A DNA stretch of 64,000 bases from Glaciecola siphonariae (GTDB lineage: Bacteria; Pseudomonadota; Gammaproteobacteria; Enterobacterales; Alteromonadaceae), in contig NZ_JBHSGU010000009.1 of NCBI RefSeq assembly GCF_042652645.1, positions 178,067 to 242,066 of the forward strand, read 5' to 3'. Positions 36,616 to 44,702 of the stretch are shown piece after piece; within the stretch, counting starts at the first letter, position 1, and the number at the start of each line of letters is the position of its first letter. The translations under genes and the position numbers were made by a program. The notes beneath the pieces are model-generated. The model did not search any database. It saw only the letters and a program-made list of their open reading frames with translations, and was not told the DNA's origin.

Positions 36616-37197
36616 ATGGGTTTTATATTTCCAGATCAACGCATCAACATAGACTTTGATTTTATTGGTCAATTAGAAGGAAAAGGCCTGTTAAATGGCT
36701 ACGTTCCAGACGCCAACAACAGCAAGAGCGGTGTCACAATTGCCACAGGCTTTGATTTGGGCGCTAGAAACGTGCATGACCTCAAATCCCTTGGTTTGAG
36801 TGCATCCCTGATAGAGAAGTTGAGTCCCTATTTAGGGTATCAAGGTAGGGAAGCGCTTGAGATCTTAGCCAAGCAGCCATTATACATTAATGAAATCCAA
36901 GCAGCAGTGATTGATGAGGCAGTAAAGTATCAAATGACAAAACGCGTTATTGAGCTATACAACGAGCATAGTCAAATAGACTTTGCCGTATTGCCTGCGC
37001 GCTGGCAAACCGTGATTTCGTCAGTGGCGTTTCAATATGGCAACCTTGCAAAAAGGTGCCCAAGATTTTTTGAAGCGGTTATTACCCAAGATTGGGAGAA
37101 AGCCATTTCTGAGCTGAGAGATTTTGGCGACAATTATAGCGCTCGACGGCTTCAAGAGGCAGATTATGCTACACTGATACAGACTCATGAAGATTGA
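36616..37197 (+). CDS. pesticin-type muramidase (lysozyme-like)
   Basis: 193 aa. The segment GQLEGKGLLNGYVP, then SKSGVTIATGFDLGAR, matches the pesticin C-terminal muramidase domain, a T4-lysozyme-like fold that cuts the peptidoglycan glycan chain. The Glu in LEGKG and Thr in TIATG are 23 residues apart, as in pesticin; the Asp in GFDLG is the likely third residue. No signal peptide or holin-like helix is present, so it needs another export route. AAGGA lies 8 bases before the ATG. The stop overlaps the possible start region of the downstream lipoprotein gene, suggesting a functional pair. Confidence 0.8.
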   Translation: MGFIFPDQRINIDFDFIGQLEGKGLLNGYVPDANNSKSGVTIATGFDLGARNVHDLKSLGLSASLIEKLSPYLGYQGREALEILAKQPLYINEIQAAVIDEAVKYQMTKRVIELYNEHSQIDFAVLPARWQTVISSVAFQYGNLAKRCPRFFEAVITQDWEKAISELRDFGDNYSARRLQEADYATLIQTHED

Positions 37198-37205
37198 ACC
37201 TGCTC

Positions 37206-37775
37206 ATGTTTAATGATTTACGTACATGGTTTATTGCAGGCGCGCTTGGGCTTTTAACCGCTTGCAATAACTCACCAGAATACCAAGAGAGCTTAAGTCC
37301 CGTTGTATTGGAAAACGGCATTCAGGTAAGCACTTGTCATGATTATGAGCAGATGCGCGCTGCCTTTCAGCTCAGTGAAACGCTAGGTAACCAACTCACT
37401 TCTGCTGAATATCTGGTTTGCTCTCTTGCTGTGGGTGTGACTGCAAACCCAAATAAGGATAAAAGCCTGCGAGCCATTTTTCATGGCTTAGATGTAAGGG
37501 CATTGCCCACGTCGCTTGGGCCTTTAATTGAAAAAGGTGTCAGTTTATCGAGCGCAGGTTTTCAGCTTTGGCTTGAGCGTTCAATGCTGACCTATAATGA
37601 CGATGGCTCGCAGTTACAAATCCAGTACAAAGGTCAGTTAAAAAACGGTAATCATCTGATTTGGGTGTCTGATAGGTCGGTAGACGGCAATTATGCGTCG
37701 TTCTTCCCTGCCATTGTGGTGATGGAAGACGGCAAGGCGGTTGGCGCCGCCCCGCTTTATGCAAGCGGCTTTTAG
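37206..37775 (+). CDS. hypothetical lipoprotein, possible immunity partner
   Basis: 189 aa from ATG 37206 (TTG 37194 would overlap the muramidase stop). An N-terminal lipoprotein signal ends in LGLLTAC, so the mature protein should be anchored in the periplasm. The rest shows no domain I recognise; it has cysteines in ISTC-type and LVCSLAVG contexts and a C-terminal beta-rich half. Being coupled to a signal-less muramidase, it could be an inhibitor that protects the producer, as lipoprotein inhibitors of lysozyme do. This is inference from arrangement only. Confidence 0.65.
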   Translation: MFNDLRTWFIAGALGLLTACNNSPEYQESLSPVVLENGIQVSTCHDYEQMRAAFQLSETLGNQLTSAEYLVCSLAVGVTANPNKDKSLRAIFHGLDVRALPTSLGPLIEKGVSLSSAGFQLWLERSMLTYNDDGSQLQIQYKGQLKNGNHLIWVSDRSVDGNYASFFPAIVVMEDGKAVGAAPLYASGF

Positions 37776-37791
37776 TTTTGTGCTGTATCGA

Positions 37792-38466
37792 TTATAGAAA
37801 GCTCGCAATATCAGATAGTGATTTCTTCTTCAAAGCGTGTTCGGGAATGGTTGCGTCGTCAGCAGGAAAACCGGTAATGATCAACATGTATGCTCGCTCA
37901 TCGTCAGGGCGCTGACAGATTTCGGATAAAAAGCTCATTGGTTTAGGCGTGTGAGTAAGAGTAGCTAATCCTGCATTGTGTAAGGCTGCCAGTAAAAAAC
38001 CAGTGGCGATGCCGACCGACTCATGCACATAGTAATTTTGCTGTTTCTGACCCTGTTCAGGGCCCCCTTTTTTTTGGCTAAAAACGGCAATTAGCCAAGG
38101 TGCTAACTCTAAATAGGGTTTTTGTGCATCTGTACCAAGGGGCTTCAAAGCGTTTAGCCACTCGCTCGACGCTGACCCTTCATAAAATCGCTGCTCATGC
38201 GCCTCTGCCTGTTGCCTTACTTGCCGCTTTACATCGGCAGATTCAATCGCGGCAAAATGCCATGGCTGATGATTTGCCCCGCTAGGCGCAGTTCCTGCCG
38301 TTTTGATGCAATCTTCAATAATGCTTTTAGGTATCGAGCGCTCGCTAAATTTACGAATGCTGTGACGTCTTTTTAAATCAGCATAAAATGACTGGGCACG
38401 CTGTATCATTTGCTGTTCAGGGTATTCAATAAAATCGGTAAGCGCTTGTTGTTTATGAGGCTGCAT
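37792..38466 (-). CDS. nitroreductase, iodotyrosine-deiodinase-like
   Basis: 224 aa flavin-dependent oxidoreductase. RRHSIRKFSERSIPKSII is the FMN-binding N-terminal motif; TAGTAPSGANHQPWHF is a hallmark of the nitroreductase branch that includes mammalian iodotyrosine deiodinase; VHESVGIATGFLLAALHNAGLATLTHTP completes the fold. A reductive dehalogenase or nitroreductase role is likely; the natural substrate is not known. AAGGA lies before the ATG. Convergent with the lipoprotein gene, 16 bases away. Confidence 0.9.
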   Translation of the reverse strand: MQPHKQQALTDFIEYPEQQMIQRAQSFYADLKRRHSIRKFSERSIPKSIIEDCIKTAGTAPSGANHQPWHFAAIESADVKRQVRQQAEAHEQRFYEGSASSEWLNALKPLGTDAQKPYLELAPWLIAVFSQKKGGPEQGQKQQNYYVHESVGIATGFLLAALHNAGLATLTHTPKPMSFLSEICQRPDDERAYMLIITGFPADDATIPEHALKKKSLSDIASFL

Positions 38467-38502
38467 GTAAAATTCCTTCGCTCTGCTTTAATTGACACTT
38501 GG

Positions 38503-38648
38503 TTTGTACTTAGCTTTGTACTTAGCTTGAAACATAGTTTGATGCAGATTTTAGTGATGAGCTTTAGCATTGCTGATTATTTAGCTCAAGTAATATGTTT
38601 CATAAACACGAAACATAAATCTGGTGCATCAATATGGTGCATCAATAT
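38503..38648. repeat. two short tandem duplications
   Basis: TTTGTACTTAGC occurs twice in tandem at 38503-38526, and GGTGCATCAATAT twice in tandem at 38623-38648. They lie in the 470-base gap between the nitroreductase gene and tRNA-Trp, which otherwise shows only the promoter listed next. Confidence 0.8.
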
Positions 38649-38820
38649 GGTGTAGGTACAAATGCAAACGTTAGCGCATGCTGGCGCAGCTTGCCAATGT
38701 TTTAAGGCATCAAAGAGCACGTCTTACCTTCTCCCAAAAAGAGATATTCCGTTTGCCATGGCGCTGACTCTTCAAAATAAGCAATGCGTATGAGTAAATT
38801 GAATTTATCGAGCTTTTCGC

Positions 38821-38848
38821 TTGTATCATTTGACTGGGTAAGTATAAT
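38821..38848 (+). promoter_or_regulatory. promoter for tRNA-Trp and probably secE-nusG
   Basis: TTGTAT and a perfect TATAAT (38843-38848) are separated by 16 bases. The GC-rich stretch after the -10 (ACGCGTCC) resembles discriminators of growth-rate-controlled stable-RNA promoters. A start near 38855 would be about 80 bases before the tRNA. Confidence 0.55.
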
Positions 38849-38936
38849 ACGCGTCCCTCCTTATGACGCTCACGATTCCCACAAGACTCAAGACTTCACA
38901 AGGGTGGTGTAACTATTAAATAGTGATCGCAGATAC

Positions 38937-39013
38937 AGGGGTGTAGTTCGAATTGGTAGAACAGCGGTCTCCAAAACCGATGGTTGGGGGTTCGAGTCCC
39001 TCCACCCCTGCCA
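38937..39013 (+). tRNA. trnW: tRNA-Trp (CCA anticodon)
   Basis: A complete cloverleaf: acceptor AGGGGTG pairs with CACCCCT, GTTC/GAAC form the D stem, and the anticodon loop CTCCAAA gives CCA at 38971-38973. The T arm is GGGGG-TTCGAGT-CCCTC, and the 3' GCCA is encoded. It resembles E. coli tRNA-Trp but has one extra D-loop base and an apparent G-A mismatch at the first anticodon-stem pair. It precedes secE by 69 bases, as in many gammaproteobacteria. Confidence 0.95.
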
Positions 39014-39082
39014 CTGTGGTATAAATAAATTGATTGGTAACATCGCTATCATTGTCAGCGATGGGCCGGAAAGGTAACACGA

Positions 39083-39460
39083 ATGAGTGACAAGGTAGAA
39101 AATGCATCAAATCCGCTAGACACGGTAAAGTGGCTGGTTGTTTTCGCTATGTTAGGCGGCCTAGTATACGGCTATGAAAGCTACGACGAAGTGTCAGTGC
39201 TCTACAGAGCACTCGTTGCCGTTGCTGTAGTGGTGATTGCGTTGGGTATTGCAGCCACCACCTTTAAAGGGCAAACGTTTTTAAACTTCGCTAAAGATGC
39301 ACGTATTGAAGTGCGCAAAGTCGTATGGCCTAGTCGTCAAGAAGTGGTAAGAATGACGCTAGTCATTTTATTTGCCACTGCTGTTGTTGGCGTATTGTTA
39401 TATTTAATCGATATGGTGCTGGTATGGGGCATCGGACTAGTCACAGGAATCGGAGCGTAA
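39083..39460 (+). CDS. secE: preprotein translocase subunit SecE
   Basis: 125 aa with three predicted membrane helices; the C-terminal block FAKDARIEVRKVVWPSRQEVVRMTLVI is the conserved SecE core. It is the small essential subunit of the inner-membrane SecYEG channel. It is followed 3 bases later by nusG, the classic pairing. GGAAAGG precedes the ATG. Confidence 0.97.
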   Translation: MSDKVENASNPLDTVKWLVVFAMLGGLVYGYESYDEVSVLYRALVAVAVVVIALGIAATTFKGQTFLNFAKDARIEVRKVVWPSRQEVVRMTLVILFATAVVGVLLYLIDMVLVWGIGLVTGIGA

Positions 39461-39463
39461 ACC

Positions 39464-40000
39464 ATGGCAGACAAAAAATGGTACGTGGTGCAAGCATTCT
39501 CCCAATATGAGGGGCGTGTTAAGAAGACGCTAGAAGAATATATCAAGATGCACGAAATGGAAGATTACTTCGGTGAGATCCTTGTACCAACCGAAGAAGT
39601 TGTTGAAATGCGTGCAGGTCAGAAGCGCAAGTCAGAGCGCAAATTTTTCCCTGGGTATGTCTTAGTCGAAATGGAAATGAACGAAGATTCATGGCATTTA
39701 GTGAAAAGTATTCCACGGGTGCTAGGATTTATTGGCGGCACGTCTGACCGACCGATGCCAATTACGCAGCGCGAAGCCGATGCGATATTAAATCGTTTAG
39801 AAGAGTCAGTTGATAAGCCTAAGCCAAAAACACTGTTCGAACCGGGCGAAGTGGTTCGTGTTACAGATGGGCCCTTTGCTGATTTCAACGGTGTTGTTGA
39901 AGAAGTCGACTACGAAAAAAGCCGCTTGAAAGTATCGGTACTGATTTTCGGACGCTCTACGCCGGTCGAATTAGAATTTGGCCAAGTTGAAAAAGGCTAA
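39464..40000 (+). CDS. nusG: transcription termination/antitermination protein NusG
   Basis: 178 aa. The N-terminal NGN domain begins KKWYVVQAFSQYEGRV, and the C-terminal KOW domain reads FEPGEVVRVTDGPFADFNGVVEEVDYEKSRLKV. NusG binds RNA polymerase, couples it to ribosomes via S10 and assists Rho. A strong terminator follows directly, and rplK is 4.7 kb away instead of adjacent. Confidence 0.98.
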   Translation: MADKKWYVVQAFSQYEGRVKKTLEEYIKMHEMEDYFGEILVPTEEVVEMRAGQKRKSERKFFPGYVLVEMEMNEDSWHLVKSIPRVLGFIGGTSDRPMPITQREADAILNRLEESVDKPKPKTLFEPGEVVRVTDGPFADFNGVVEEVDYEKSRLKVSVLIFGRSTPVELEFGQVEKG

Positions 40001-40023
40001 GCTTTAGCAAATAGTTATTCAAT

Positions 40024-40050
40024 AAAAAACCAGCTTAGGCTGGTTTTTTT
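40024..40050 (+). terminator. intrinsic terminator of secE-nusG
   Basis: AAAAAACCAGC, a TTAG loop, and GCTGG followed by seven T's. The A-tract on the left makes it possibly bidirectional, serving the convergent SGNH hydrolase gene as well. Confidence 0.85.
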
Positions 40051-40079
40051 GTGCGTGTAATGTCTAGATTATTCTTTCA

Positions 40080-40859
40080 TTACTCACGTGTTTGCCCATC
40101 AACAAACCTAACAACATAAGGCTCAATAGCTTGCGCCCATATCTTATACTGAGGGGTTTCTGGATGCAGCAAGTCATTCATGACGGAAGTTGAAAGGTCG
40201 CCGCTTTCATCTAAGAACAAATGGTTAATATTAAGCCAAAAAACAGAATCGTTATCGCTGTAGGCTTTAATGAGTTGATTAACTTCCTCGTTCAATATAC
40301 GCAGAGGGTCGTCTGAACTTTCACCGCGAGGAAAAATCGCAAGCAGTAGAATTTTGCTGTTTGGTAGGCGCTGCTTAAGTTCATCGATTATGTATTTAAC
40401 GCCTAGGGCGGTATCTTCGGCGGCGTCCTGTCTATGACCCGTATTGTTTGTCCCAATCATCAGTACAACTAGCTTAGGATCAAGACCGTCAACGGCACCA
40501 TGGCGTAAACGCCACAAGACATGTTCGGTTCTGTCTCCGCCAAAGCCTAAGTTGAGTGCTTTTCGATGTTGATAAAATGTTTGCCAATATTGAGGCGCCT
40601 TTGACTCCCAATTATGGGTGATTGAATCTCCTAAAAATATGAGGTCAATCTCGCCATTTCGCCTAGCGACCTCATCTAACTTTTGTTGGTGGCGAGGAAG
40701 CCACCAATCAACCGCCCATTCTGCTGTATGCACAGTTGCTTGGACAGATAGAGGAGTCTGTTCATCTTTTTCGCTGTCATTGTCGGTGGTCGCTTGCGAA
40801 TATGTTGACGAAAAAGCAATGAGCATGAGCGTTAGTACTTTTGTTATGAATTTGGGCAT
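40080..40859 (-). CDS. exported SGNH/GDSL hydrolase
   Basis: 259 aa. A signal peptide (about 1-23, ending SQA) is followed by the four SGNH blocks: IFLGDSITHNW (nucleophile Ser), GFGGDRTEHVLWRL (Gly), MIGTNNTGH (Asn) and DLLHPE (Asp/His). This resembles PAF-acetylhydrolase subunits and carbohydrate esterases, so it may remove acyl groups in the periplasm. It is the last gene of a four-gene minus-strand operon with the GGDEF, porin-like and PBP-like genes (27 bases after the GGDEF stop). Confidence 0.87.
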   Translation of the reverse strand: MPKFITKVLTLMLIAFSSTYSQATTDNDSEKDEQTPLSVQATVHTAEWAVDWWLPRHQQKLDEVARRNGEIDLIFLGDSITHNWESKAPQYWQTFYQHRKALNLGFGGDRTEHVLWRLRHGAVDGLDPKLVVLMIGTNNTGHRQDAAEDTALGVKYIIDELKQRLPNSKILLLAIFPRGESSDDPLRILNEEVNQLIKAYSDNDSVFWLNINHLFLDESGDLSTSVMNDLLHPETPQYKIWAQAIEPYVVRFVDGQTRE

Positions 40860-40886
40860 TTACTCGTCCCTAAGTGCAAAAAGTGG

Positions 40887-42458
40887 CTAGAAAATGGTGG
40901 AGATTTGATACTGGTTTCGCCCTGATTCTTTGATGTTGTACATGAGCGCGTCTGCTTTTGTGATCAAGGTATCAACCTTCTCACTTTCACTGTAAAGGGT
41001 ACGAATAATGCCAATACTTGCGCCTACCTGCACAGAGGTTTTTGTGTCGATACGCACGTCTTCTTGGATTGACTGCATGAGGCTTTCAGCGAAGTCTGTA
41101 ATGCTTTTATTGCCATCTAGGGTAAGGCCAAGTAAAAATTCATCTCCTCCCCAACGAATTAAGGTCGCTTCTTGTTCATTCACAAGTTCTTTAATACGGC
41201 TACTTATTGTTCTTAACACAATATCGCCTGCATCGTGCCCGTAAGTGTCATTAATAGGCTTGAAGCGGTCTAAATCTATCATCATCAATGAAAACAACTG
41301 CTGCTTTTTCACTGCACGGTCGAGCTGAAGCTGCAAGCTACCTAAGCCTGAACGACGGTTCATTAAACCGGTTAAAGAATCATGATCGGCTTCATATCTT
41401 GTTTTAAGCTCTTGCTCGCGACGTTTTGTCACGTCGTAAACGATAACCTCAATGAGATTTTCAGAATCTTCGCGCGCAACTTCTCGGCTGTCTAAAATTC
41501 TTGAAAATAAACAATGTAAATACCGTTTTTTGCCTTCTTTCATGCTGACAAAGTCAACGTCGATTTGCGAGAATCCGTCGCTATGTCTGAGCTTGTCTAA
41601 CTCAATGTGCACTTTTTGCGGCTCATGAAATAAATCGGCGAAGGCTTTTAACAATACATGCTTGCCAAATAGCTCTTTAAAAGCCGGATTTGCTATCGTG
41701 ATTTCTCCAGTGCCCGAGATAAGCGCGATACCTGCGGTAGCCTGCTCGAACAACAAACGAAAGCGCTTTTGCAGCTCATCATTCGTTTGTCTAAGAATTT
41801 TTTCTGACCGAAAGCGGCTTTGTAGGGCGCTAATTAGATTATTAGTCTTAACGATTAACTTGCCAATTTCATCATGCCCACTGTAGTTTATGTCAACTAA
41901 TGACATGACTTCAGGGTTGCTTGTGTCAACGCTCTCGAACTCTTCAGACAGCGAGCGAAGCGGACTTGTGAGTTTAAAATGAACAAATATACCGACGATT
42001 ATCGCAATTGAAGCGCTCAGTGCAATTAAGGTAATAGCGGTTTGAATACTGTTTGACGAGGCCTGCGCTTGAATAAATCGCAGGTCAGGATATACCGTGA
42101 GCAGTCCAATCTGTTCGGCTTCATCAAAGGGGTTTTTAAGACTAACAACCACGTTATTTTGCGACCGAGGATTTATACCAGCTAAAGCGAGTTGTTCAGA
42201 GTGAGCAGTAATAGATGCAAAGGCGATAAGATCATTATTAGCCAGCCCCTCTACAATTTCGTCTGCCAGCTCAGTATCAAGCAGATAGGCCGCTATTGAA
42301 CTGGTGCCTTGATCATTTTGAGCCATTTGCCTTACTAAGTTTTCGCTTTGCTCTTTTGAATGGTCTAATTGAATATTGAAATGCAAAAAAGCAACCGCCG
42401 AGGATATAGCAATAGCTATAAACCCTATAATCAGCGAGATTCTTAAAGACAGCGACAT
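40887..42458 (-). CDS. membrane PAS-GGDEF diguanylate cyclase
   Basis: 523 aa. A helix at residues ~7-25, a short periplasmic part, a second helix near 138-158, a HAMP-like region (165-215), a PAS domain (about 230-345: LLFEQATAGIALISGTGEITIANPAFKELFG), and a GGDEF domain with an intact IRWGGDEF (about 435-441). The I-site RxxD is replaced by EQEA, so no product inhibition is expected. GGAG precedes the ATG. It lies between porin-like and SGNH genes, likely sensing through the linked periplasmic protein. Confidence 0.88.
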   Translation of the reverse strand: MSLSLRISLIIGFIAIAISSAVAFLHFNIQLDHSKEQSENLVRQMAQNDQGTSSIAAYLLDTELADEIVEGLANNDLIAFASITAHSEQLALAGINPRSQNNVVVSLKNPFDEAEQIGLLTVYPDLRFIQAQASSNSIQTAITLIALSASIAIIVGIFVHFKLTSPLRSLSEEFESVDTSNPEVMSLVDINYSGHDEIGKLIVKTNNLISALQSRFRSEKILRQTNDELQKRFRLLFEQATAGIALISGTGEITIANPAFKELFGKHVLLKAFADLFHEPQKVHIELDKLRHSDGFSQIDVDFVSMKEGKKRYLHCLFSRILDSREVAREDSENLIEVIVYDVTKRREQELKTRYEADHDSLTGLMNRRSGLGSLQLQLDRAVKKQQLFSLMMIDLDRFKPINDTYGHDAGDIVLRTISSRIKELVNEQEATLIRWGGDEFLLGLTLDGNKSITDFAESLMQSIQEDVRIDTKTSVQVGASIGIIRTLYSESEKVDTLITKADALMYNIKESGRNQYQISTIF

Positions 42459-42477
42459 TTAGGCTCCAAATGGCAAC

Positions 42478-43752
42478 TTAAAATGTGGTGGCTAGGCCAA
42501 TACTCCACACATTATAGGACGTTTTTTGATCAATCGTGAAGCCATCATTTAATACTAAGAATAAACCACTGCCGTTTTCGTCGATACGGTAGTGATCAAA
42601 CTGCGCCTTAAGTGCCCAATCACTGTCAAAGTCCCATCTAAATCCTGCGCTAATAGACTGTTGGCTCACAGAGGCTCCTGCTGCGGCTTTATTTGCTGGT
42701 TCAACCGACACTGCCAAAAAGTTTAGAAGTGGAGGGGGAAGCTGTCCTTGAAGACTTGCCACATCAATAACAACAGGCTCCTCTTTACGACTAGAGGCCG
42801 CCACAGTTACAAACGGCATGATGTTGTTTGACGTATATGCTAGGGAGGCGTAGCCAAATCGTGAACCTGGCGAAAATGCCCAGTCGCTGTCGTAATCACC
42901 GAATTCTGCGGTGACTTCAAAGCTATCAAAATAGTATTTTCCGCCAATTGAAAAGTAGCTGACGCGTCGGCCGTCGGGTATGAGTGCTGTCTCTACTTCT
43001 TGAAAAAACGGCGCTAATATAGCAGGCGCTATCAATGGTGCTTGCCTGACTTCTTCGAGTTGCGCAAAGTTAAAGTCGTCAAGGTTAGCGTTTAAGTAGG
43101 CTACTTGAAAACGCCAGTCGTCAGATTGCAATTCAATGTTCAAACCCAGTAGGTCTTGATAGCTAATTTCAAACTCACCGCTATCACTATCATTGTTTAG
43201 TTCGCTTTGGCCCAACGACGCGCTCAATCTTATATAGCCAAACGGTGTCTCGTGGGTGTACGCGATTTTTGCTCCATCCATATTGCCCAGGGAACCGGCT
43301 GTTGAATACATTTCCACAGGAGGCCGCACCCAATAACTGGCTTGAGAGACGTATCTAGAGTCGGTAAATAAATAGCTATTTGTGCTAAAACGCCCGGCCT
43401 TGACTGCCCAATTACGGTTAATTTGATAACGTAAAAAAGCTAGCTCAACAAAATTTCCTAAGCTGCGTTCGGTTCTATCTTGCGCAACAACTTGTGCCAC
43501 AAAATCAAAGTCGTCAGAGAAACGAACATTTGTTTGTACACCTAACAAAGAGTCTGGCGTTAATGAGAGGCCTTCTCTACCCTCATTGATTAATTGCGTT
43601 CTAAAGCCATAAACATCGCTGTTAGAATAGGTAAGTCCTATATTAGCAAAGCCGCTAAATTCAAATTCAGGTGCATCGGCATTCACAACCGAGGTATTGA
43701 TGCATGCATACAAGCATACTGTCAGGAGGAGGTTCTTAGAATTGATATACAA
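42478..43752 (-). CDS. porin-like outer-membrane protein
   Basis: 424 aa. A signal peptide (about 1-25) precedes a beta-barrel pattern with alternating strands (FEFSGFANIGLTYSN, LRYQINRNWAVKAGRF, GFRWDFDSDWALKAQFDHYR) and a C-terminal phenylalanine (LATTF), the usual outer-membrane insertion signal. TTG at 43752 is used as start because GGAG lies 8 bases before it and the frame overlaps the upstream PBP-like gene by 17 bases. It may form a substrate channel served by the PBP-like protein. No precise family is recognised. Confidence 0.75.
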   Translation of the reverse strand: MYINSKNLLLTVCLYACINTSVVNADAPEFEFSGFANIGLTYSNSDVYGFRTQLINEGREGLSLTPDSLLGVQTNVRFSDDFDFVAQVVAQDRTERSLGNFVELAFLRYQINRNWAVKAGRFSTNSYLFTDSRYVSQASYWVRPPVEMYSTAGSLGNMDGAKIAYTHETPFGYIRLSASLGQSELNNDSDSGEFEISYQDLLGLNIELQSDDWRFQVAYLNANLDDFNFAQLEEVRQAPLIAPAILAPFFQEVETALIPDGRRVSYFSIGGKYYFDSFEVTAEFGDYDSDWAFSPGSRFGYASLAYTSNNIMPFVTVAASSRKEEPVVIDVASLQGQLPPPLLNFLAVSVEPANKAAAGASVSQQSISAGFRWDFDSDWALKAQFDHYRIDENGSGLFLVLNDGFTIDQKTSYNVWSIGLATTF

Positions 43753-44191
43753 TTTTCATCTCCGAAGTTACGTCAGCGGTTGGCAAATATGCTATTGCAC
43801 TGCTTGAATTTGCGATGAAAGATTCGACTTGTGCAGTAGATTCAGCTATTTCAGGAGGTTGCGCGCGCCCTGAAAACAAAAGACGTGACCAGTAGGCTTT
43901 GATTTTGCGTTCATTTTTGCCAACTAAGCGCATGTAAAACGCTTGTTTTTCGATACTGCCGTCAGGCAGGTCGATTGGCTGTGCCTCATTGCCATTTGGG
44001 AATGTATCGAAGCGTCCCATATAAATATCGACAACGTCTTTCTTACTCATTTTCTCGATGGGGTTGTCAGCACTCACAACAACAGAAAGTTCAAAGTCTT
44101 GTTCAGCTACTGCGATAGCGCTCAAACAAAAACACAAAACACAGCAAAGCATAAGCAGTGAATAATTAATCCACTGTTTGATGCTGTACAT
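43736..44191 (-). CDS. short periplasmic PBP-like (phosphate-binding-like) protein
   Basis: 151 aa with a signal peptide (about 1-29) and one substrate-binding-like lobe: SADNPIEKMSKKDVVDIYMGRFDTFPNG, then IEKQAFYMRLVGKNERKIKAYWSRLLFSG and NSSSAIAYLP. This is the PstS/PBP-like_2 pattern, but it is about half the length of PstS and has no ABC permease genes nearby. It heads the operon with the porin-like, GGDEF and SGNH genes, suggesting a sensory role instead of transport. Confidence 0.78.
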   Translation of the reverse strand: MYSIKQWINYSLLMLCCVLCFCLSAIAVAEQDFELSVVVSADNPIEKMSKKDVVDIYMGRFDTFPNGNEAQPIDLPDGSIEKQAFYMRLVGKNERKIKAYWSRLLFSGRAQPPEIAESTAQVESFIANSSSAIAYLPTADVTSEMKIVYQF

Positions 44192-44404
44192 GTTTGGGCT
44201 GTGTAAGCGTGCTTTGATAAAAATACCTATTTATCGACAAAGGTTGAGGGCTAAAAATGCATTGGTCTTTATATCGGTCATATTAATATATTATTTAGAC
44301 TTTTATACTGATTTTCTTAGCTTATTAAGAGCCCGTTTCTTCATTATAATAACGAACCATAATACACCTGAGCGCCCTGCGCCGCGAATTTGCGGTGGCT
44401 TTTT

Positions 44405-44456
44405 GTGATAACAAGTTGCAATAAGAAGTTGTGATACCAAGTTGCGATACCAAGTC
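44405..44456 (+). repeat. four 13-bp imperfect tandem repeats upstream of rplK
   Basis: Units GTGATAACAAGTT, GCAATAAGAAGTT, GTGATACCAAGTT and GCGATACCAAGTC follow head to tail, with looser copies to 44484. They sit in the 511-base gap between the PBP-like gene and rplK, about 125 bases before the promoter. No open frame in that gap looks real. Confidence 0.8.
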
Positions 44457-44581
44457 ACTGTAATCCAAGTTGTTGTAATAAAAGCAACGCCGTCAATTCA
44501 GTATGTTTGCCGAAAATTATTCAAAATGCCTGCCATATTGAAAAAAAGATCAAATATTCACCGTTTTATCTCAATTGTTCC

Positions 44582-44610
44582 TTGCTATACATCACCTGAA
44601 AGCATATACT
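44582..44610 (+). promoter_or_regulatory. rplK operon promoter
   Basis: TTGCTA and TATACT are spaced by 17 bases, followed by a GC-rich TTGCGCCC discriminator typical of ribosomal-protein promoters. The predicted start is near 44617, giving an 85-base leader before rplK. It replaces read-through from nusG, which is cut off here. Confidence 0.6.
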
Positions 44611-44702
44611 TTGCGCCCTTTTTTATGGATGGGAAGCCGACGAAATAGATATTCTCTATATCTATTAGGCGTTTAACCCACAACTTAGAGAGCATTAAAA
44701 AC

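Noticed and set aside
36054..36659. 201-aa plus-strand frame overlapping the TPR gene and the muramidase start
   Set aside because: Antisense to a signal-peptide TPR protein with strong AGGAGG; amino acid composition is unlike real proteins.
38829..38848. TTGACT with TATAAT as a promoter
   Set aside because: Spacing of about 8 bases is too short; TTGTAT at 38821 gives a proper 16-base spacing with the same -10.
44178..44648. Two small open frames in the gap before rplK
   Set aside because: No ribosome binding site, no domain pattern, and they run through the tandem repeats and promoter.
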